From positions 1 through 58,200 of IMG/VR virus record IMGVR_UViG_3300025889_000140: 58,200 bases of DNA; one strand, 5' to 3'. The notes beneath the pieces were generated by a model. The model saw nothing but the letters and a program-made list of their open reading frames with translations, made no database searches and was not told where the DNA came from. The stretch is from a virus. Below are positions 44,690-52,961 of this stretch, one piece after another (within the stretch, counting starts at the first letter, position 1; the number at the start of each line of letters is the position of its first letter). A program made the position numbers and the translations under genes.

Positions 44690-47600
44690 TTAAGACTTAA
44701 GTAAGTCTATTTCTGCTTTCAATTCTTTTATTGCTTGTACAAGAACAGGGATTAGTCTACCATAACTTGCTTCTAATCTTTCAGGGTTGTTATCATAAAC
44801 AAGCTGTAGGTTTTCATCATCTACCTTTTGTAATTCTTGTGCGATAAATCCTAAATCTTTCTGTCCTACCTTAGCTCCATCTCGCATATTCCAATCAAAT
44901 GTTACAGGCTGTAATTTGCTAATTAAGTCAAGCCCATAAGGTGATGGTTGTACGTTTGTTTTATCTCTGCCATCAGAAAGTGCAGATATTGTTTGTACTT
45001 GACACCTTAAGGCAGTTATACTTGAGTTTCCTAAAGTTATTTCATTATAGACAGTAGCAGAGCTTGCTTGAGCGTTTCTACCGATAACGATGTTATTATC
45101 TCCATATGTTATATTAGAACCTGCATTAGAACCTAAAGCTGTGTTCCATCTACCTGTAGTATTAGACTCAAGTGAAAGATATCCTACAGCTGTGTTTTCA
45201 GCACCAGTCATATTTACAAGTAAAGAACCCCTACCTACAGCTGTGTTTGATGCTGCACCATTTTCTCTTAAAGCTTCTCGCCCTATTGCTACGTTATTAT
45301 TTCCAGGGTTACCATTTTTTTGAGCATGATAACCTATTGCAACACTACTATTTTGTACAGCAGCATTTGCATTAGCTTCGTTTCCTATAGATACGTTAAA
45401 ACTACCTGTAACGTTGTTTATAGATGTTTGATACCCTATTGCTACGTTATTGTTTGCGTTCGAGTTTAGTAAAGACTCAAATCCTATAGAGGTATTTCTA
45501 CTTGCTGTTGTTGCTAGTGACAATGAATTTTTACCAAATACAGTATTATAACCACCTGTGAGGTTAGCTAAATTTCCTGCATTATTTCCTGCAATGGTAC
45601 TATCATTTGGTTGGTCTAAATCTAAAAGGCCTTTTATTGTGGCTGTGCTATCTACCAAAAGCTCACCTTGACCCAATGAAACAGGAGCGGTTGTTGAACC
45701 AATGTAAACGCCTACATGTCCAAATCTAGTGCTGATTTCTGTAACCCTTACTGTTTCGGTATTAGTTTCATCTATAAAACTAACATAATTACCTCCACCA
45801 ATATTAATAGTATTATTTTGGCCATCGTATGTAAGGTCGTTTCCTATATATATAGCTCCATTTCTAGTTATTGTAGGTGCAATATTGTTTCCAAAAGCTA
45901 AGGTCTTCTTTACAGTTCCTCCTGTCAAAACTTGAAGAGTATTACCCTCCCCAAGCACTCCAACATTACCAGATGTAGTGTTGCCGCTACCTATAGCAAA
46001 ATTTCCATCACCTGGGTCTGCAACTGCTATATCGTTTACGTTATTCTGATATCCTAATGCAAGATGCCCTTCTCCTTGGTCTTCAACTATATTGTTGTTT
46101 CTACCAAGAGCAACGGAGTAAGCGGAGTTGGCAAGAGACCCAGAACCCCCTGCAATTGAGCCCTCTGCGTTTGCTGTACCGCCTATTAATGCCAATGAAT
46201 CTGTTCCGTTTGAAACAGCAGCACTTCCTATAGCAATAGAGCCAGTTCCAGTTGCCTGAGCAGTTCTACCCAAAGCCGTTGAATATTGTCCTGATGCTGC
46301 AGTATTAATTCCAATTGCAACGGCATCTGTATTTGTAGCGGTAGCTTGGTTTCCTATGGCAACTGCATTTTGAGCAGTTTGACCTGTAACGGCTGCTAAA
46401 CCAAGGGCAAGTGAATCTTGACCTTGTGCGTTTGGAGTAGTTCCTATTGCGACAGCTCCTGTGCCTGTTTGAGCAATAGCTTGAGTTCCTATCGCAATAG
46501 CTCCGTTTGTTGATGCTTGAGACGATATACCTAGGGCAACTGCTCCTGTACCGCCTGCAACAACGTTATCACTTCCCATTGCAATAGACCTTGTTGCTCC
46601 ACTTGCAACTTCATTGCCTTGACCTGCTACAATAGATTCTTTTCCGTATGCATTGTTTTTTTTACCGATAGCAGCTGAGCTTGCGGCATTAACTATGTTG
46701 TTAGAACCTGTTGCAAATGCTCCATCAGCACCTGAAACACCAATATTATTCTGACGGCCTAAAGCTACTGAGTTTTCTCCACCTGAGCTTATTACGTTTT
46801 CAAATCCTGACACAATAGAACCAGGTGAGGCAACTGAATTTCCTTTTCCAAATACTGCAGAGTGTTCAGCTGTAGATAACGTAGTTGATGTGTTACCAAC
46901 TACTACACTATAATCTGCTGCGTTTACTGTACTAGTTCCTCCTGTAATCCCTGCTTGCCCTGATGCAACTACACTATCTCCATAACCAAAAGCATTAATT
47001 CCTGAAGCTGTACTACCACCACCTCCTGCAAAAGCGTTTGCGGCATTTGCTTCTGAATTTCCAATAGCAAAGCTTTGTAGAGCTGAAGCTACAGCTTGTC
47101 CGCCAAAAGCAAAGGACAGTTCTGCTGAAGCTATAGATTGTTCGCCTCCTGCAAAAGAGTTTATTCCTGTTGCCTGATTTTCATTTCCAAATACAAACGC
47201 ATATTCACCAGTTGCGCTGTTACCCTCTCCTGCCACAAAAGTATGAGGTGCTGAAGCTGTATTTCCTTTTCCAAAGACGGCAGAACTAACTCCAGTATTA
47301 TTATTTGATAATCCTGCAGTAATTGAGTAATCTGCATTAACTGTGTTGTTATCACCAAACGCTGCAACCGAAGACCCATCAATAGTAAGTGACGAACCCC
47401 AACCGATTGAATGATTAGCATTCAACTGACTGCTTTGGCCTCCTAATAATGCAAAGTCATCTAAAACACTATTTCCTGAACCGAACACATTTGACTGACC
47501 TCCATTTATTGAGTTGTTTGCGGTGTCATTGAAGTTCAATGATGTACCTCCTGGAATAGGGCTTATCACTATTGGAGCGTCTCCTATTTCTCTAGTGCCT

Positions 47601-48394
47601 GTCCATAGTGTAATATTACCTGGTGTTCCTTGTCCTGTTATAACAGGGCTGTTATCTATCTTAGCCCAAAATACGTTTCCTGCATCATCTTCTGAAATAA
47701 TTGCCCAATCTTGTGGCTCCCAATCTGTGATTCCACTTAAATCTGTTGTTCCTGCAACAGATACAACCCAATACTTTCCTGTATTTCCAGGAATAAGAGA
47801 TATGGCTTGTAAGTCAGGAGTGTTTGTGTCTGCGTCCCATGTTCCTTGAAACTCAAGGCCTGAACCTTGGAAGTTTTGCCAAGTAACATTTCCTGATGCA
47901 TCTGAAACTAAAACTTGTTCATTATTTCCTACTTGGTTATTAGCATCATATATAGGTCCTAAAAGTTTTGTATCTCCTCCTAAGGTTGTAATTCCTGAAA
48001 CTGTTAAGTTTCCTAGTAAACTACTATCTAAACCTACTGTTAAGTTTTGTGCTATACTTAAGCTACCAACACCGCTTCCATTATCCAGATAAACTATTGT
48101 GCCGCTTGGAGCTTGACATGCATCTTTTGCATCAGTGGTGGCAACATCTTGGTAAAACAAAGAATTAACCAGCTTAAAAGACTCCTGGCCAGATGAACTG
48201 GAAGTAAATATAGGGATTCTGTAAGAACAACCATCAAAAGCTTCATCTATAATAAAATTAGCAATATCCCCTAATGTAAAAGTTTTTGTCTGCTTTTCAA
48301 TAGGCGTTGAATTTGCAGCAGTTCCAATTAAATAATCCCCAGACTCAATTGGTAACTGATTAGGGTATGATAAAGTATTACTAATTTTAGCCAT
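44690..48394 (-). CDS. Giant YadA-like fibre with peptidase S74 tip, 1234 aa
   Basis: Residues about 270-1110 contain dozens of degenerate AIGxxAxAxGxxSxAxG repeats, the left-handed beta-roll of YadA/Hia heads. The last 95 residues are a peptidase S74 intramolecular chaperone with SDGRDKTN near 1140 (self-cleavage serine) and LGFIAQELQKVDD, which trimerises the fibre and is then removed. A receptor-binding function in the trimeric fibre is expected. The N-terminal part (1-100) probably anchors it to the tail. Confidence 0.88.
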   Translation of the reverse strand: MAKISNTLSYPNQLPIESGDYLIGTAANSTPIEKQTKTFTLGDIANFIIDEAFDGCSYRIPIFTSSSSGQESFKLVNSLFYQDVATTDAKDACQAPSGTIVYLDNGSGVGSLSIAQNLTVGLDSSLLGNLTVSGITTLGGDTKLLGPIYDANNQVGNNEQVLVSDASGNVTWQNFQGSGLEFQGTWDADTNTPDLQAISLIPGNTGKYWVVSVAGTTDLSGITDWEPQDWAIISEDDAGNVFWAKIDNSPVITGQGTPGNITLWTGTREIGDAPIVISPIPGGTSLNFNDTANNSINGGQSNVFGSGNSVLDDFALLGGQSSQLNANHSIGWGSSLTIDGSSVAAFGDNNTVNADYSITAGLSNNNTGVSSAVFGKGNTASAPHTFVAGEGNSATGEYAFVFGNENQATGINSFAGGEQSIASAELSFAFGGQAVASALQSFAIGNSEANAANAFAGGGGSTASGINAFGYGDSVVASGQAGITGGTSTVNAADYSVVVGNTSTTLSTAEHSAVFGKGNSVASPGSIVSGFENVISSGGENSVALGRQNNIGVSGADGAFATGSNNIVNAASSAAIGKKNNAYGKESIVAGQGNEVASGATRSIAMGSDNVVAGGTGAVALGISSQASTNGAIAIGTQAIAQTGTGAVAIGTTPNAQGQDSLALGLAAVTGQTAQNAVAIGNQATATNTDAVAIGINTAASGQYSTALGRTAQATGTGSIAIGSAAVSNGTDSLALIGGTANAEGSIAGGSGSLANSAYSVALGRNNNIVEDQGEGHLALGYQNNVNDIAVADPGDGNFAIGSGNTTSGNVGVLGEGNTLQVLTGGTVKKTLAFGNNIAPTITRNGAIYIGNDLTYDGQNNTINIGGGNYVSFIDETNTETVRVTEISTRFGHVGVYIGSTTAPVSLGQGELLVDSTATIKGLLDLDQPNDSTIAGNNAGNLANLTGGYNTVFGKNSLSLATTASRNTSIGFESLLNSNANNNVAIGYQTSINNVTGSFNVSIGNEANANAAVQNSSVAIGYHAQKNGNPGNNNVAIGREALRENGAASNTAVGRGSLLVNMTGAENTAVGYLSLESNTTGRWNTALGSNAGSNITYGDNNIVIGRNAQASSATVYNEITLGNSSITALRCQVQTISALSDGRDKTNVQPSPYGLDLISKLQPVTFDWNMRDGAKVGQKDLGFIAQELQKVDDENLQLVYDNNPERLEASYGRLIPVLVQAIKELKAEIDLLKS

Positions 48395-48397
48395 GTT

Positions 48398-48631
48398 CTA
48401 TTCTTTTTTCTCGGTGACTTCTCCAGTTTGTAAATTTATAACTGACTCTTCACCATATTTTTTTATTAGTTCTTTTTCTAGTTCGACAAACTTACTTTTG
48501 ATTTGTTTTATGTTGCCGATAATATTTTCTTTCTGAAGCTCTAAGTCTCCTAGTGAAATTTTAGATTGCGTAAAAGAATTATTTAGTTCTTGTAAATTAC
48601 CTAATTCTTCTGATGTTAATTGTTTTGACAT
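48398..48631 (-). CDS. Small coiled-coil protein, 77 aa
   Basis: MSKQLTSEELGNLQELNNSF, then a continuous heptad-like helix (residues 20-60, with GNIKQIKSKFVELEKELIKK). No domain is recognised. It lies directly upstream of the fibre gene with its own TATCTTTG promoter, so it could be a fibre accessory or chaperone protein (inference). Confidence 0.6.
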   Translation of the reverse strand: MSKQLTSEELGNLQELNNSFTQSKISLGDLELQKENIIGNIKQIKSKFVELEKELIKKYGEESVINLQTGEVTEKKE

Positions 48632-48654
48632 AATTTTAAATTTAATTTATTTTA

Positions 48655-48662
48655 CAAAGATA
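48655..48662 (-). promoter_or_regulatory. Promoter -7 box TATCTTTG for the fibre operon
   Basis: Minus-strand TATCTTTG (plus CAAAGATA) lies 24 bases before the coiled-coil gene, in the gap behind the holin gene. It separates the fibre operon from the lysis genes. Confidence 0.5.
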
Positions 48663-48668
48663 TGAATT

Positions 48669-49064
48669 TTATTCTTGATTGTTTTTTCTGTTTTTCTCCC
48701 AGCTGCGACCTACAAAATATGCGCCATATACAGTAACTAAAAGGGTTTGGAATATTGGAATATATGCTTCAGCTATTTTAAATTCACCAATATTTCCATC
48801 AGTAAAGCATAATGCTGTAAATATAACTGTAAGATATATGACAACCATAGGTCTTATGTTTTTAGAAAGCCAACTATCTGATTGCATATCATACTTCCAG
48901 CGTTCTGTTACCTGCTGCTGAGCTTCTTTATCTGCTTGCTCTAATATCTCTTGAATTTTTTGTTTGGCGGCTAGTCTTTCTTCGTCTGTAGTTACTAAAT
49001 CATCAATAACACTTCCGACTTGTTTTATAACACCACCTGTTAGCCATTGTATAATTTTTTTCAT
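48669..49064 (-). CDS. Holin (3TM-type), 131 aa
   Basis: An amphipathic N-terminal part with a charged coiled helix (TDEERLAAKQKIQEILEQAD, about 26-45) is followed by KNIRPMVVIYLTVIFTALCF (69-88) and a second membrane segment (about 100-118, YIPIFQTLLVTVYGAYFVG). SKNIRPMV is typical of the 3TM/GTA-type holin family. It overlaps the endolysin gene by four bases. It should permeabilise the inner membrane to release or activate the amidase. Confidence 0.8.
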   Translation of the reverse strand: MKKIIQWLTGGVIKQVGSVIDDLVTTDEERLAAKQKIQEILEQADKEAQQQVTERWKYDMQSDSWLSKNIRPMVVIYLTVIFTALCFTDGNIGEFKIAEAYIPIFQTLLVTVYGAYFVGRSWEKNRKNNQE

Positions 49065-49471
49065 AATCCTTTGTATTCATTAGTTGCGTCAAAGCTTGGA
49101 CAAGCTTTGGTTGAAAAATCCCTATGCCCATGTATAGAGGCTTCAGGAAATATGTTCTTTAATAATCTTAACAATAAAAGAAAGCTAGCTATCTGTGCAC
49201 TTGTTCTATTATCTTCTGGACACATATCTTTATCTACCCCACCAGCATAACAAATGCCAATTGAGTTTTTATTGTATCCTTTTGTGTGAGCTCCTGATTT
49301 TTCTAATGGTCTACCAAGTTGTATATGACCATCTCTCTTAATAAAAAAATGGTAGCCAATTCCTGACCACCCTCTTTGTTTGTGCCATTCATCTACTCTA
49401 TCAGCATCAACGTCCATATCAGGTGGAGTTGCTGAGCAGTGAATAATAATTTTATTTATTTTTCTTTTCAT
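49061..49471 (-). CDS. Endolysin: N-acetylmuramoyl-L-alanine amidase
   Basis: T7-lysozyme/PGRP-type amidase: IIIHCSATP (zinc ligand His11), GIGYHFFI (Tyr40), IHGHRDFSTKACPSFD with the second histidine ligand (His114 or His116), Lys122 and Cys124. No signal peptide or cell-wall binding domain is seen, so release needs the holin. The full length of about 136 aa is normal. It overlaps the small membrane protein upstream by 20 bases. Confidence 0.92.
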   Translation of the reverse strand: MKRKINKIIIHCSATPPDMDVDADRVDEWHKQRGWSGIGYHFFIKRDGHIQLGRPLEKSGAHTKGYNKNSIGICYAGGVDKDMCPEDNRTSAQIASFLLLLRLLKNIFPEASIHGHRDFSTKACPSFDATNEYKGL

Positions 49472-49613
49472 TATAATTAATCCATATTCTTTGAGCTGTA
49501 TATACTATAGAAGCTACTAATAGAATTAATTTTAATACCATCTCTACTTGAGTCATTGAAACAGCAAGGCTAAAAAAATTGATTGCATATATTTTAAAAT
49601 CTTGCAAATTCAT
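49452..49613 (-). CDS. Small membrane protein of the lysis cassette, 53 aa
   Basis: MNLQDFKIYAINFFSLAVSM followed by a hydrophobic helix (about 26-43, VLKLILLVASIVYTAQRI) and a basic tail. It overlaps the endolysin start by 20 bases, so it belongs to the lysis cassette. It could be a second holin or a regulator. Too short for a confident family. Confidence 0.6.
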   Translation of the reverse strand: MNLQDFKIYAINFFSLAVSMTQVEMVLKLILLVASIVYTAQRIWINYNEKKNK

Positions 49614-49684
49614 TATTCTTTAACAATTGTATACTCTACTTCTAATTCTAAAAGTGAACTATTATTTTGAACATAGTCTACCAT
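49613..49684 (-). CDS. Possible 23-aa peptide
   Basis: MVDYVQNNSSLLELEVEYTI plus VKE, squeezed between overlapping stops and starts: it begins inside the end of the 87-aa gene and ends in TAATG with the small membrane gene. The perfect overlaps suggest translation, but it may only be coupling sequence. Confidence 0.3.
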   Translation of the reverse strand: MVDYVQNNSSLLELEVEYTIVKE

Positions 49685-49941
49685 AATGCTACTATTTCCC
49701 CAGCCGTTGTTCCTGTATTATAAACTTGAACTACGTTCACAGGAAAAAACTGTCCTGCATAACATCCAACAAATATTACATCGTCACCGCCTGCGGTTTG
49801 AACTCTTACGTTACCTGGTAAACCTATGTATAAAGCGCAGCCATTATTTACCCCATCAGGGTTAGATACATTTGGTATCAAATCTGTATCGCTGGGAGTT
49901 ACTACTGCCGCTCTATTAGCTGTTAATTTTGTATATGCCAT
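49678..49941 (-). CDS. Small beta-rich virion-type protein, 87 aa
   Basis: MAYTKLTANRAAVVTPSDTD; Gly/Val-rich, predicted all beta (VNNGCALYIGLPGNVRVQTA, ending GEIVALW). The pattern TPSDTDLIPN is common in small phage head-decoration or fibre-base proteins of this host group. The exact role is unknown. Confidence 0.6.
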   Translation of the reverse strand: MAYTKLTANRAAVVTPSDTDLIPNVSNPDGVNNGCALYIGLPGNVRVQTAGGDDVIFVGCYAGQFFPVNVVQVYNTGTTAGEIVALW

Positions 49942-49943
49942 TT

Positions 49944-50099
49944 TTATTTGGTATAAGGGAATTTCCTATTTAAACTGTCTCTGCGCTGTTGGCAGCCACA
50001 AGGTTTCCCTGTTACCTTGCTTACAGTATCAACCACTTTTTTTATTCCAGTGACTGTTGTTACTTTTTCTATTGTATCTCCTAAGCCTCTTGATTTCAT
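49944..50099 (-). CDS. Small conserved-type Cys protein, 51 aa
   Basis: MKSRGLGDTIEKVTTVTGIK, CGC at residues 35-37 and basic FPYTK end. Similar short G-x-GD-x-IEK-x-T-GIKK proteins recur in Bacteroidota phages, with no known function. It overlaps the upstream gene by four bases (ATGA). Confidence 0.6.
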   Translation of the reverse strand: MKSRGLGDTIEKVTTVTGIKKVVDTVSKVTGKPCGCQQRRDSLNRKFPYTK

Positions 50100-50239
50100 T
50101 TTTTACAAGTACATAATTTATTTGGGCACTCTTCAATGTTTTTAAAACTTATAGCTTGCATCCATGAGTTCCATGTACACTGAAATTTACACCATACTGA
50201 TTGCATCCACAATCCTAATTTGACAAATAATTTACCCAT
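50096..50239 (-). CDS. Cys/Trp-rich small protein, 47 aa
   Basis: MGKLFVKLGLWMQSVWCKFQ, with ECPNKLCTCKK at the end. Four to five cysteines could form a metal site. It overlaps the 51-aa gene and follows a TATCTTTG box. Function unknown. Confidence 0.55.
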   Translation of the reverse strand: MGKLFVKLGLWMQSVWCKFQCTWNSWMQAISFKNIEECPNKLCTCKK

Positions 50240-50273
50240 TACTTTTTAAAATTTTTAAAACTTAGTTATAGCA

Positions 50274-50281
50274 CAAAGATA
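50274..50281 (-). promoter_or_regulatory. Promoter -7 box TATCTTTG
   Basis: Minus-strand TATCTTTG (plus CAAAGATA) directly behind the stop of the 96-aa gene and 35 bases before the 47-aa gene. Likely drives the small-gene and lysis block. Confidence 0.45.
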
Positions 50282-50572
50282 CTAATATTTTCCTTTACGA
50301 TTTTTTGGCGAAGATTTCGTTGAACCGCCTTTACCAGCCCATAAATTTTTACATGCCCAATAACGTGCAGTTAGTTTTGATTTGGCTGTTCCGCACTTGT
50401 GACGTGCCTTAAAACTTTTTCGTGCAGCTGCTGAATAATTGTGCCCATAGCCTTTTGCGCCAAAGTGAATTAGCTTTTCTTTTCCACCCTCGCAGGCTTT
50501 AACCATGCGCTTCTTACCTGCCCTATCAGATGGGCGAGGTTTGTTACAAGCCATTTTACTTTTATCTGCCAT
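50282..50572 (-). CDS. Basic Cys-containing protein, 96 aa
   Basis: About one quarter of residues are Lys/Arg; four conserved-looking cysteines (CNKPRPSDR, CEGG, HKCGTAK, WACKNLW). Such proteins in marine phages may coat or package DNA or sit in the capsid, but evidence is only composition and context. One of at least six basic small proteins in this block. Confidence 0.65.
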   Translation of the reverse strand: MADKSKMACNKPRPSDRAGKKRMVKACEGGKEKLIHFGAKGYGHNYSAAARKSFKARHKCGTAKSKLTARYWACKNLWAGKGGSTKSSPKNRKGKY

Positions 50573-50573
50573 A

Positions 50574-50906
50574 TTATTCGTTTACACAAGCCTCTAGCTC
50601 TTTTACTTTTAATTTAAGCGCATCAACATCGCTTACAACTTTTTCTTGATATTTCTCTAAATATATTAACCTCATGTTTTGTTCTGCATCATCAGGTAAA
50701 GAGCCCAGTTCTCCCCTCGGCCACTTAACTCTAAACTCAGAGTTCATTTCAAGCTCAGATTCCATTCTCATCAGATTTATATTCATCTGTTGAATTTCAG
50801 CAATCAACGTAAAATAAACCGCTGCTATCGACAATAATCCTGCGCAAATAGCAATTATTGTTTTAACATTTACGTTAAACCTTGTATCTTCACTAAGCTC
50901 TGCCAT
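50574..50906 (-). CDS. Single-pass membrane protein with coiled coil, 110 aa
   Basis: A hydrophobic segment (about 13-35, VKTIIAICAGLLSIAAVYFT) is followed by a long helical, probably coiled-coil domain. The layout resembles an i-spanin/Rz-like protein and it lies near the lysis genes, but no o-spanin partner is seen, so this is a guess. Confidence 0.55.
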   Translation of the reverse strand: MAELSEDTRFNVNVKTIIAICAGLLSIAAVYFTLIAEIQQMNINLMRMESELEMNSEFRVKWPRGELGSLPDDAEQNMRLIYLEKYQEKVVSDVDALKLKVKELEACVNE

Positions 50907-50907
50907 G

Positions 50908-51150
50908 CTATGCGTTTCTTACTCTTGCCGCTGATGTATTAGCAACAAATTGTTTTCCTTTTTTACCAGCTTTCTTTTTCTTTCTAGCTGTTGCGGCTAA
51001 TTGTCTTTTTGATAAACTACGAGCTTTAGCTAACGGCAAACATCGGTCTGGATTCTTTTTATCCTTAGAAGTTCCGCATGGTCCTTTTATCTTACCATCA
51101 GTTCCTATTCTAACCCATTTCTCGTCTCGCCATTTTTTAAGCTCACCCAT
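50908..51150 (-). CDS. Very basic small protein, 80 aa
   Basis: MGELKKWRDEKWVRIGTDGK, then CGTSK and NPDRCLPLAKARSLS, ending in Lys/Arg-rich sequence. It matches a recurring small phage protein with EKWVRIGTDGKIKGPCGTS. Likely DNA-binding or capsid-associated (inference). Confidence 0.62.
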   Translation of the reverse strand: MGELKKWRDEKWVRIGTDGKIKGPCGTSKDKKNPDRCLPLAKARSLSKRQLAATARKKKKAGKKGKQFVANTSAARVRNA

Positions 51151-51155
51151 TACCT

Positions 51156-51440
51156 TTAGCTTGATGCTCCTTTTATTGCTCCCTTTTTAGCTAATTTCTT
51201 AGCAGCTGCCTTTACCAAAGCTTTAACTCCACCACCAACTGCTCCAGCCGCATAAGTAATAGCTGAATTATCCCCAAGATTTGTTCTTGTTTGTTCTACA
51301 GGAACATTTAGTGTTTTGGCATATTTTTTTATGTTAGACTTTTTCGTTGTACCTCCATTGGTATTATTCTTAAAAACAGGTCTATTAACTAAATTATCAA
51401 CAACAGTGTTTTTGAATCCGTATTTTTCGTAATCTGGCAT
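51156..51440 (-). CDS. Hypothetical basic protein, 94 aa
   Basis: MPDYEKYGFKNTVVDNLVNR; the C-terminus (GAVGGGVKALVKAAAKKLAK) is an Ala/Gly/Lys-rich amphipathic segment that may interact with membranes or DNA. No family recognised. Confidence 0.58.
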   Translation of the reverse strand: MPDYEKYGFKNTVVDNLVNRPVFKNNTNGGTTKKSNIKKYAKTLNVPVEQTRTNLGDNSAITYAAGAVGGGVKALVKAAAKKLAKKGAIKGASS

Positions 51441-51461
51441 AATTATTTTTTTATAGTTGTT

Positions 51462-51536
51462 TTATTTTTTCTTTTTATAGCTTGTCTTTGTCTTTGATTT
51501 AACCTTTGACTTAGCTTTAGTTTTTTTTCCGTACAC
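51462..51536 (-). CDS. Possible 24-aa Lys-rich peptide, GTG start
   Basis: An open frame from a GTG that overlaps the stop of the 73-aa gene (TAGTG). The product is YGKKTKAKSKVKSKTKTSYK plus KKKK, extremely basic. It fits the neighbouring basic proteins but is very short and starts with GTG, so it is uncertain. Confidence 0.35.
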   Translation of the reverse strand: MYGKKTKAKSKVKSKTKTSYKKKK

Positions 51537-51757
51537 TATAATTTGTTTTGTATGTTTTTCATCCCAGTATTTTTTCTTACTTTCAAAGTGTCAACTTGCT
51601 TGTACCCCCTTTTTTCTTTTCCAAAGACTTTTTGATTGGGTGTTCCACCTGCAGCAAGAATACTACATTTTTCTATTTGTCTTAATTGCTCTGGAGTTGC
51701 TTGTGAAATTTTCATTGCATCTCCTAAGATTTTTTTTGCACATTTTCTATCTGGCAT
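51536..51757 (-). CDS. Hypothetical basic protein, 73 aa
   Basis: MPDRKCAKKILGDAMKISQA, PEQLRQIEKCSILAAGG; helical N-terminus with two cysteines and a basic C-terminus. No family recognised. Two bases separate its start from the stop of the 53-aa gene upstream. Confidence 0.58.
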   Translation of the reverse strand: MPDRKCAKKILGDAMKISQATPEQLRQIEKCSILAAGGTPNQKVFGKEKRGYKQVDTLKVRKNTGMKNIQNKL

Positions 51758-51759
51758 AA

Positions 51760-51921
51760 TTATTTATTTTTAGCTCCCTTAGCGTAATTAGGGTCTTTAC
51801 AATATTTGCTTGCAGCCATATTCGCATACGCAGACGGATATTTATCAAAGGTTCTTTTTGCCCATGATATTCCTGCAGCACAAATTTTATTTCCTTTTCT
51901 TTTAGTTGCTTTTCTTGCCAT
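51760..51921 (-). CDS. Small basic protein with PSAYA motif, 53 aa
   Basis: MARKATKRKGNKICAAGISW, then WAKRTFDKYPSAYANMAASK and YCKDPNYAKG. Close relatives with the same PSAYAN and NKIC...GI motifs recur in marine phages, in virion clusters, with no known function. It overlaps the 81-aa gene by 20 bases. Short but convincing because of the motif. Confidence 0.62.
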   Translation of the reverse strand: MARKATKRKGNKICAAGISWAKRTFDKYPSAYANMAASKYCKDPNYAKGAKNK

Positions 51922-52147
51922 CAGTAATAGTTATTTTCTTTTCTCCTGTAGCAACCTCTTTAACTGTTTTAGCGGCATCACCAACATCACTGGCAACTTT
52001 TTTTACTTTTCCTTTAATTTTATCTCTAAGGTCTCTAATGCGTTGTTGCTTACAAGCTTTCAACCTTTCTTTTTCCATTGAGCCTAGCTCACTTCTCTTT
52101 TTACCTGGGTATAGTTCTTCTATACAAGATTTTTTCATTTCTGCCAT
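51902..52147 (-). CDS. Hypothetical charged protein, 81 aa
   Basis: MAEMKKSCIEELYPGKKRSE; Lys/Glu-rich helical first half and an amphipathic stretch KGKVKKVASDVGDAAKTVKE that resembles surface-active helices. No family recognised. Confidence 0.55.
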   Translation of the reverse strand: MAEMKKSCIEELYPGKKRSELGSMEKERLKACKQQRIRDLRDKIKGKVKKVASDVGDAAKTVKEVATGEKKITITDGKKSN

Positions 52148-52180
52148 TAATATGTTTCTTTAATAGTTATTTTGCTTTCC

Positions 52181-52777
52181 TCACGCTGTAACTTCAAATG
52201 CAATTACCATCTCCATTTCACCATCAGTCGAAGCAATATCACCTGTTTCAACTCCTGAAATATTAAAAATATCTCCTGCAGATAAAGTAAACTCTGTTGA
52301 GCTAGTTTTGTATGGATATAATCCGCTATCTGCACTTGTCAAAAGAAGTCCTGAAAAATCTCCAACAAGATTATAATTACTAGCAACTGTTGTATCACCT
52401 GCGTTATTATTCATTTTATAAAGTTTTACTTGCCATGTATTTCCGCCAGTTATAATTGGAGTATCATTAGAAATCCACTTTATAGAAGCTCCTATAATCT
52501 TGCAATCAAAAGGTACAGCATATACAGATGAATGGTCTGCAGAGGGAACTGCTCTTGCTGAAAATTCCAATGTATCCCCAAAAATACCTGCAGCAGAACC
52601 TGTACTTGTAAAAAGGTTTTGAAATACTCCTGTAACTGTAAACTTAGATGTTATAGGAGTTGGTATTAAATCGTCTGGAGATATTTGTATATTCTCTAGA
52701 CCTGTATACCCTACTAGGTAATCAACTTGACTAGTGTCTGTTTTTATTTCAAATTGTGAAAATTTCTTATTTGCCAT
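52181..52777 (-). CDS. Putative structural protein, 198 aa
   Basis: The N-terminus MANKKFSQFEIKTDTSQVDY and LVGYTGLENIQISPDDL resemble the attachment ends of tail fibre or baseplate-type proteins (the giant fibre gene starts similarly, with ISNTLSYPNQLPIESGDYLI). The rest is beta-rich. It may be a short fibre or head decoration protein. Confidence 0.62.
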   Translation of the reverse strand: MANKKFSQFEIKTDTSQVDYLVGYTGLENIQISPDDLIPTPITSKFTVTGVFQNLFTSTGSAAGIFGDTLEFSARAVPSADHSSVYAVPFDCKIIGASIKWISNDTPIITGGNTWQVKLYKMNNNAGDTTVASNYNLVGDFSGLLLTSADSGLYPYKTSSTEFTLSAGDIFNISGVETGDIASTDGEMEMVIAFEVTA

Positions 52778-52802
52778 TTTTAATTATTTTATTTTTAAGG
52801 TG

Positions 52803-52961
52803 CTACACGCACATTTCAGGAAACATTCTGCTGTCCCCAATTACTAACTCTTGTTCGCAGAACTCATCAAGCTCTGTAATTATAAAACATATTTCTGGTA
52901 TGTCTTCGTTTCTTTTATCTTGAAATGGTATGCCATTTCCATTACCTATAGCTGTTCCCAT
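52803..52961 (-). CDS. Hypothetical protein, 52 aa
   Basis: MGTAIGNGNGIPFQDKRNED, with CFIITELDEFCEQELVIGD; acidic with three cysteines and no recognised motif. Its ATG overlaps the stop of the 77-aa gene by one base. Confidence 0.55.
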   Translation of the reverse strand: MGTAIGNGNGIPFQDKRNEDIPEICFIITELDEFCEQELVIGDSRMFPEMCV

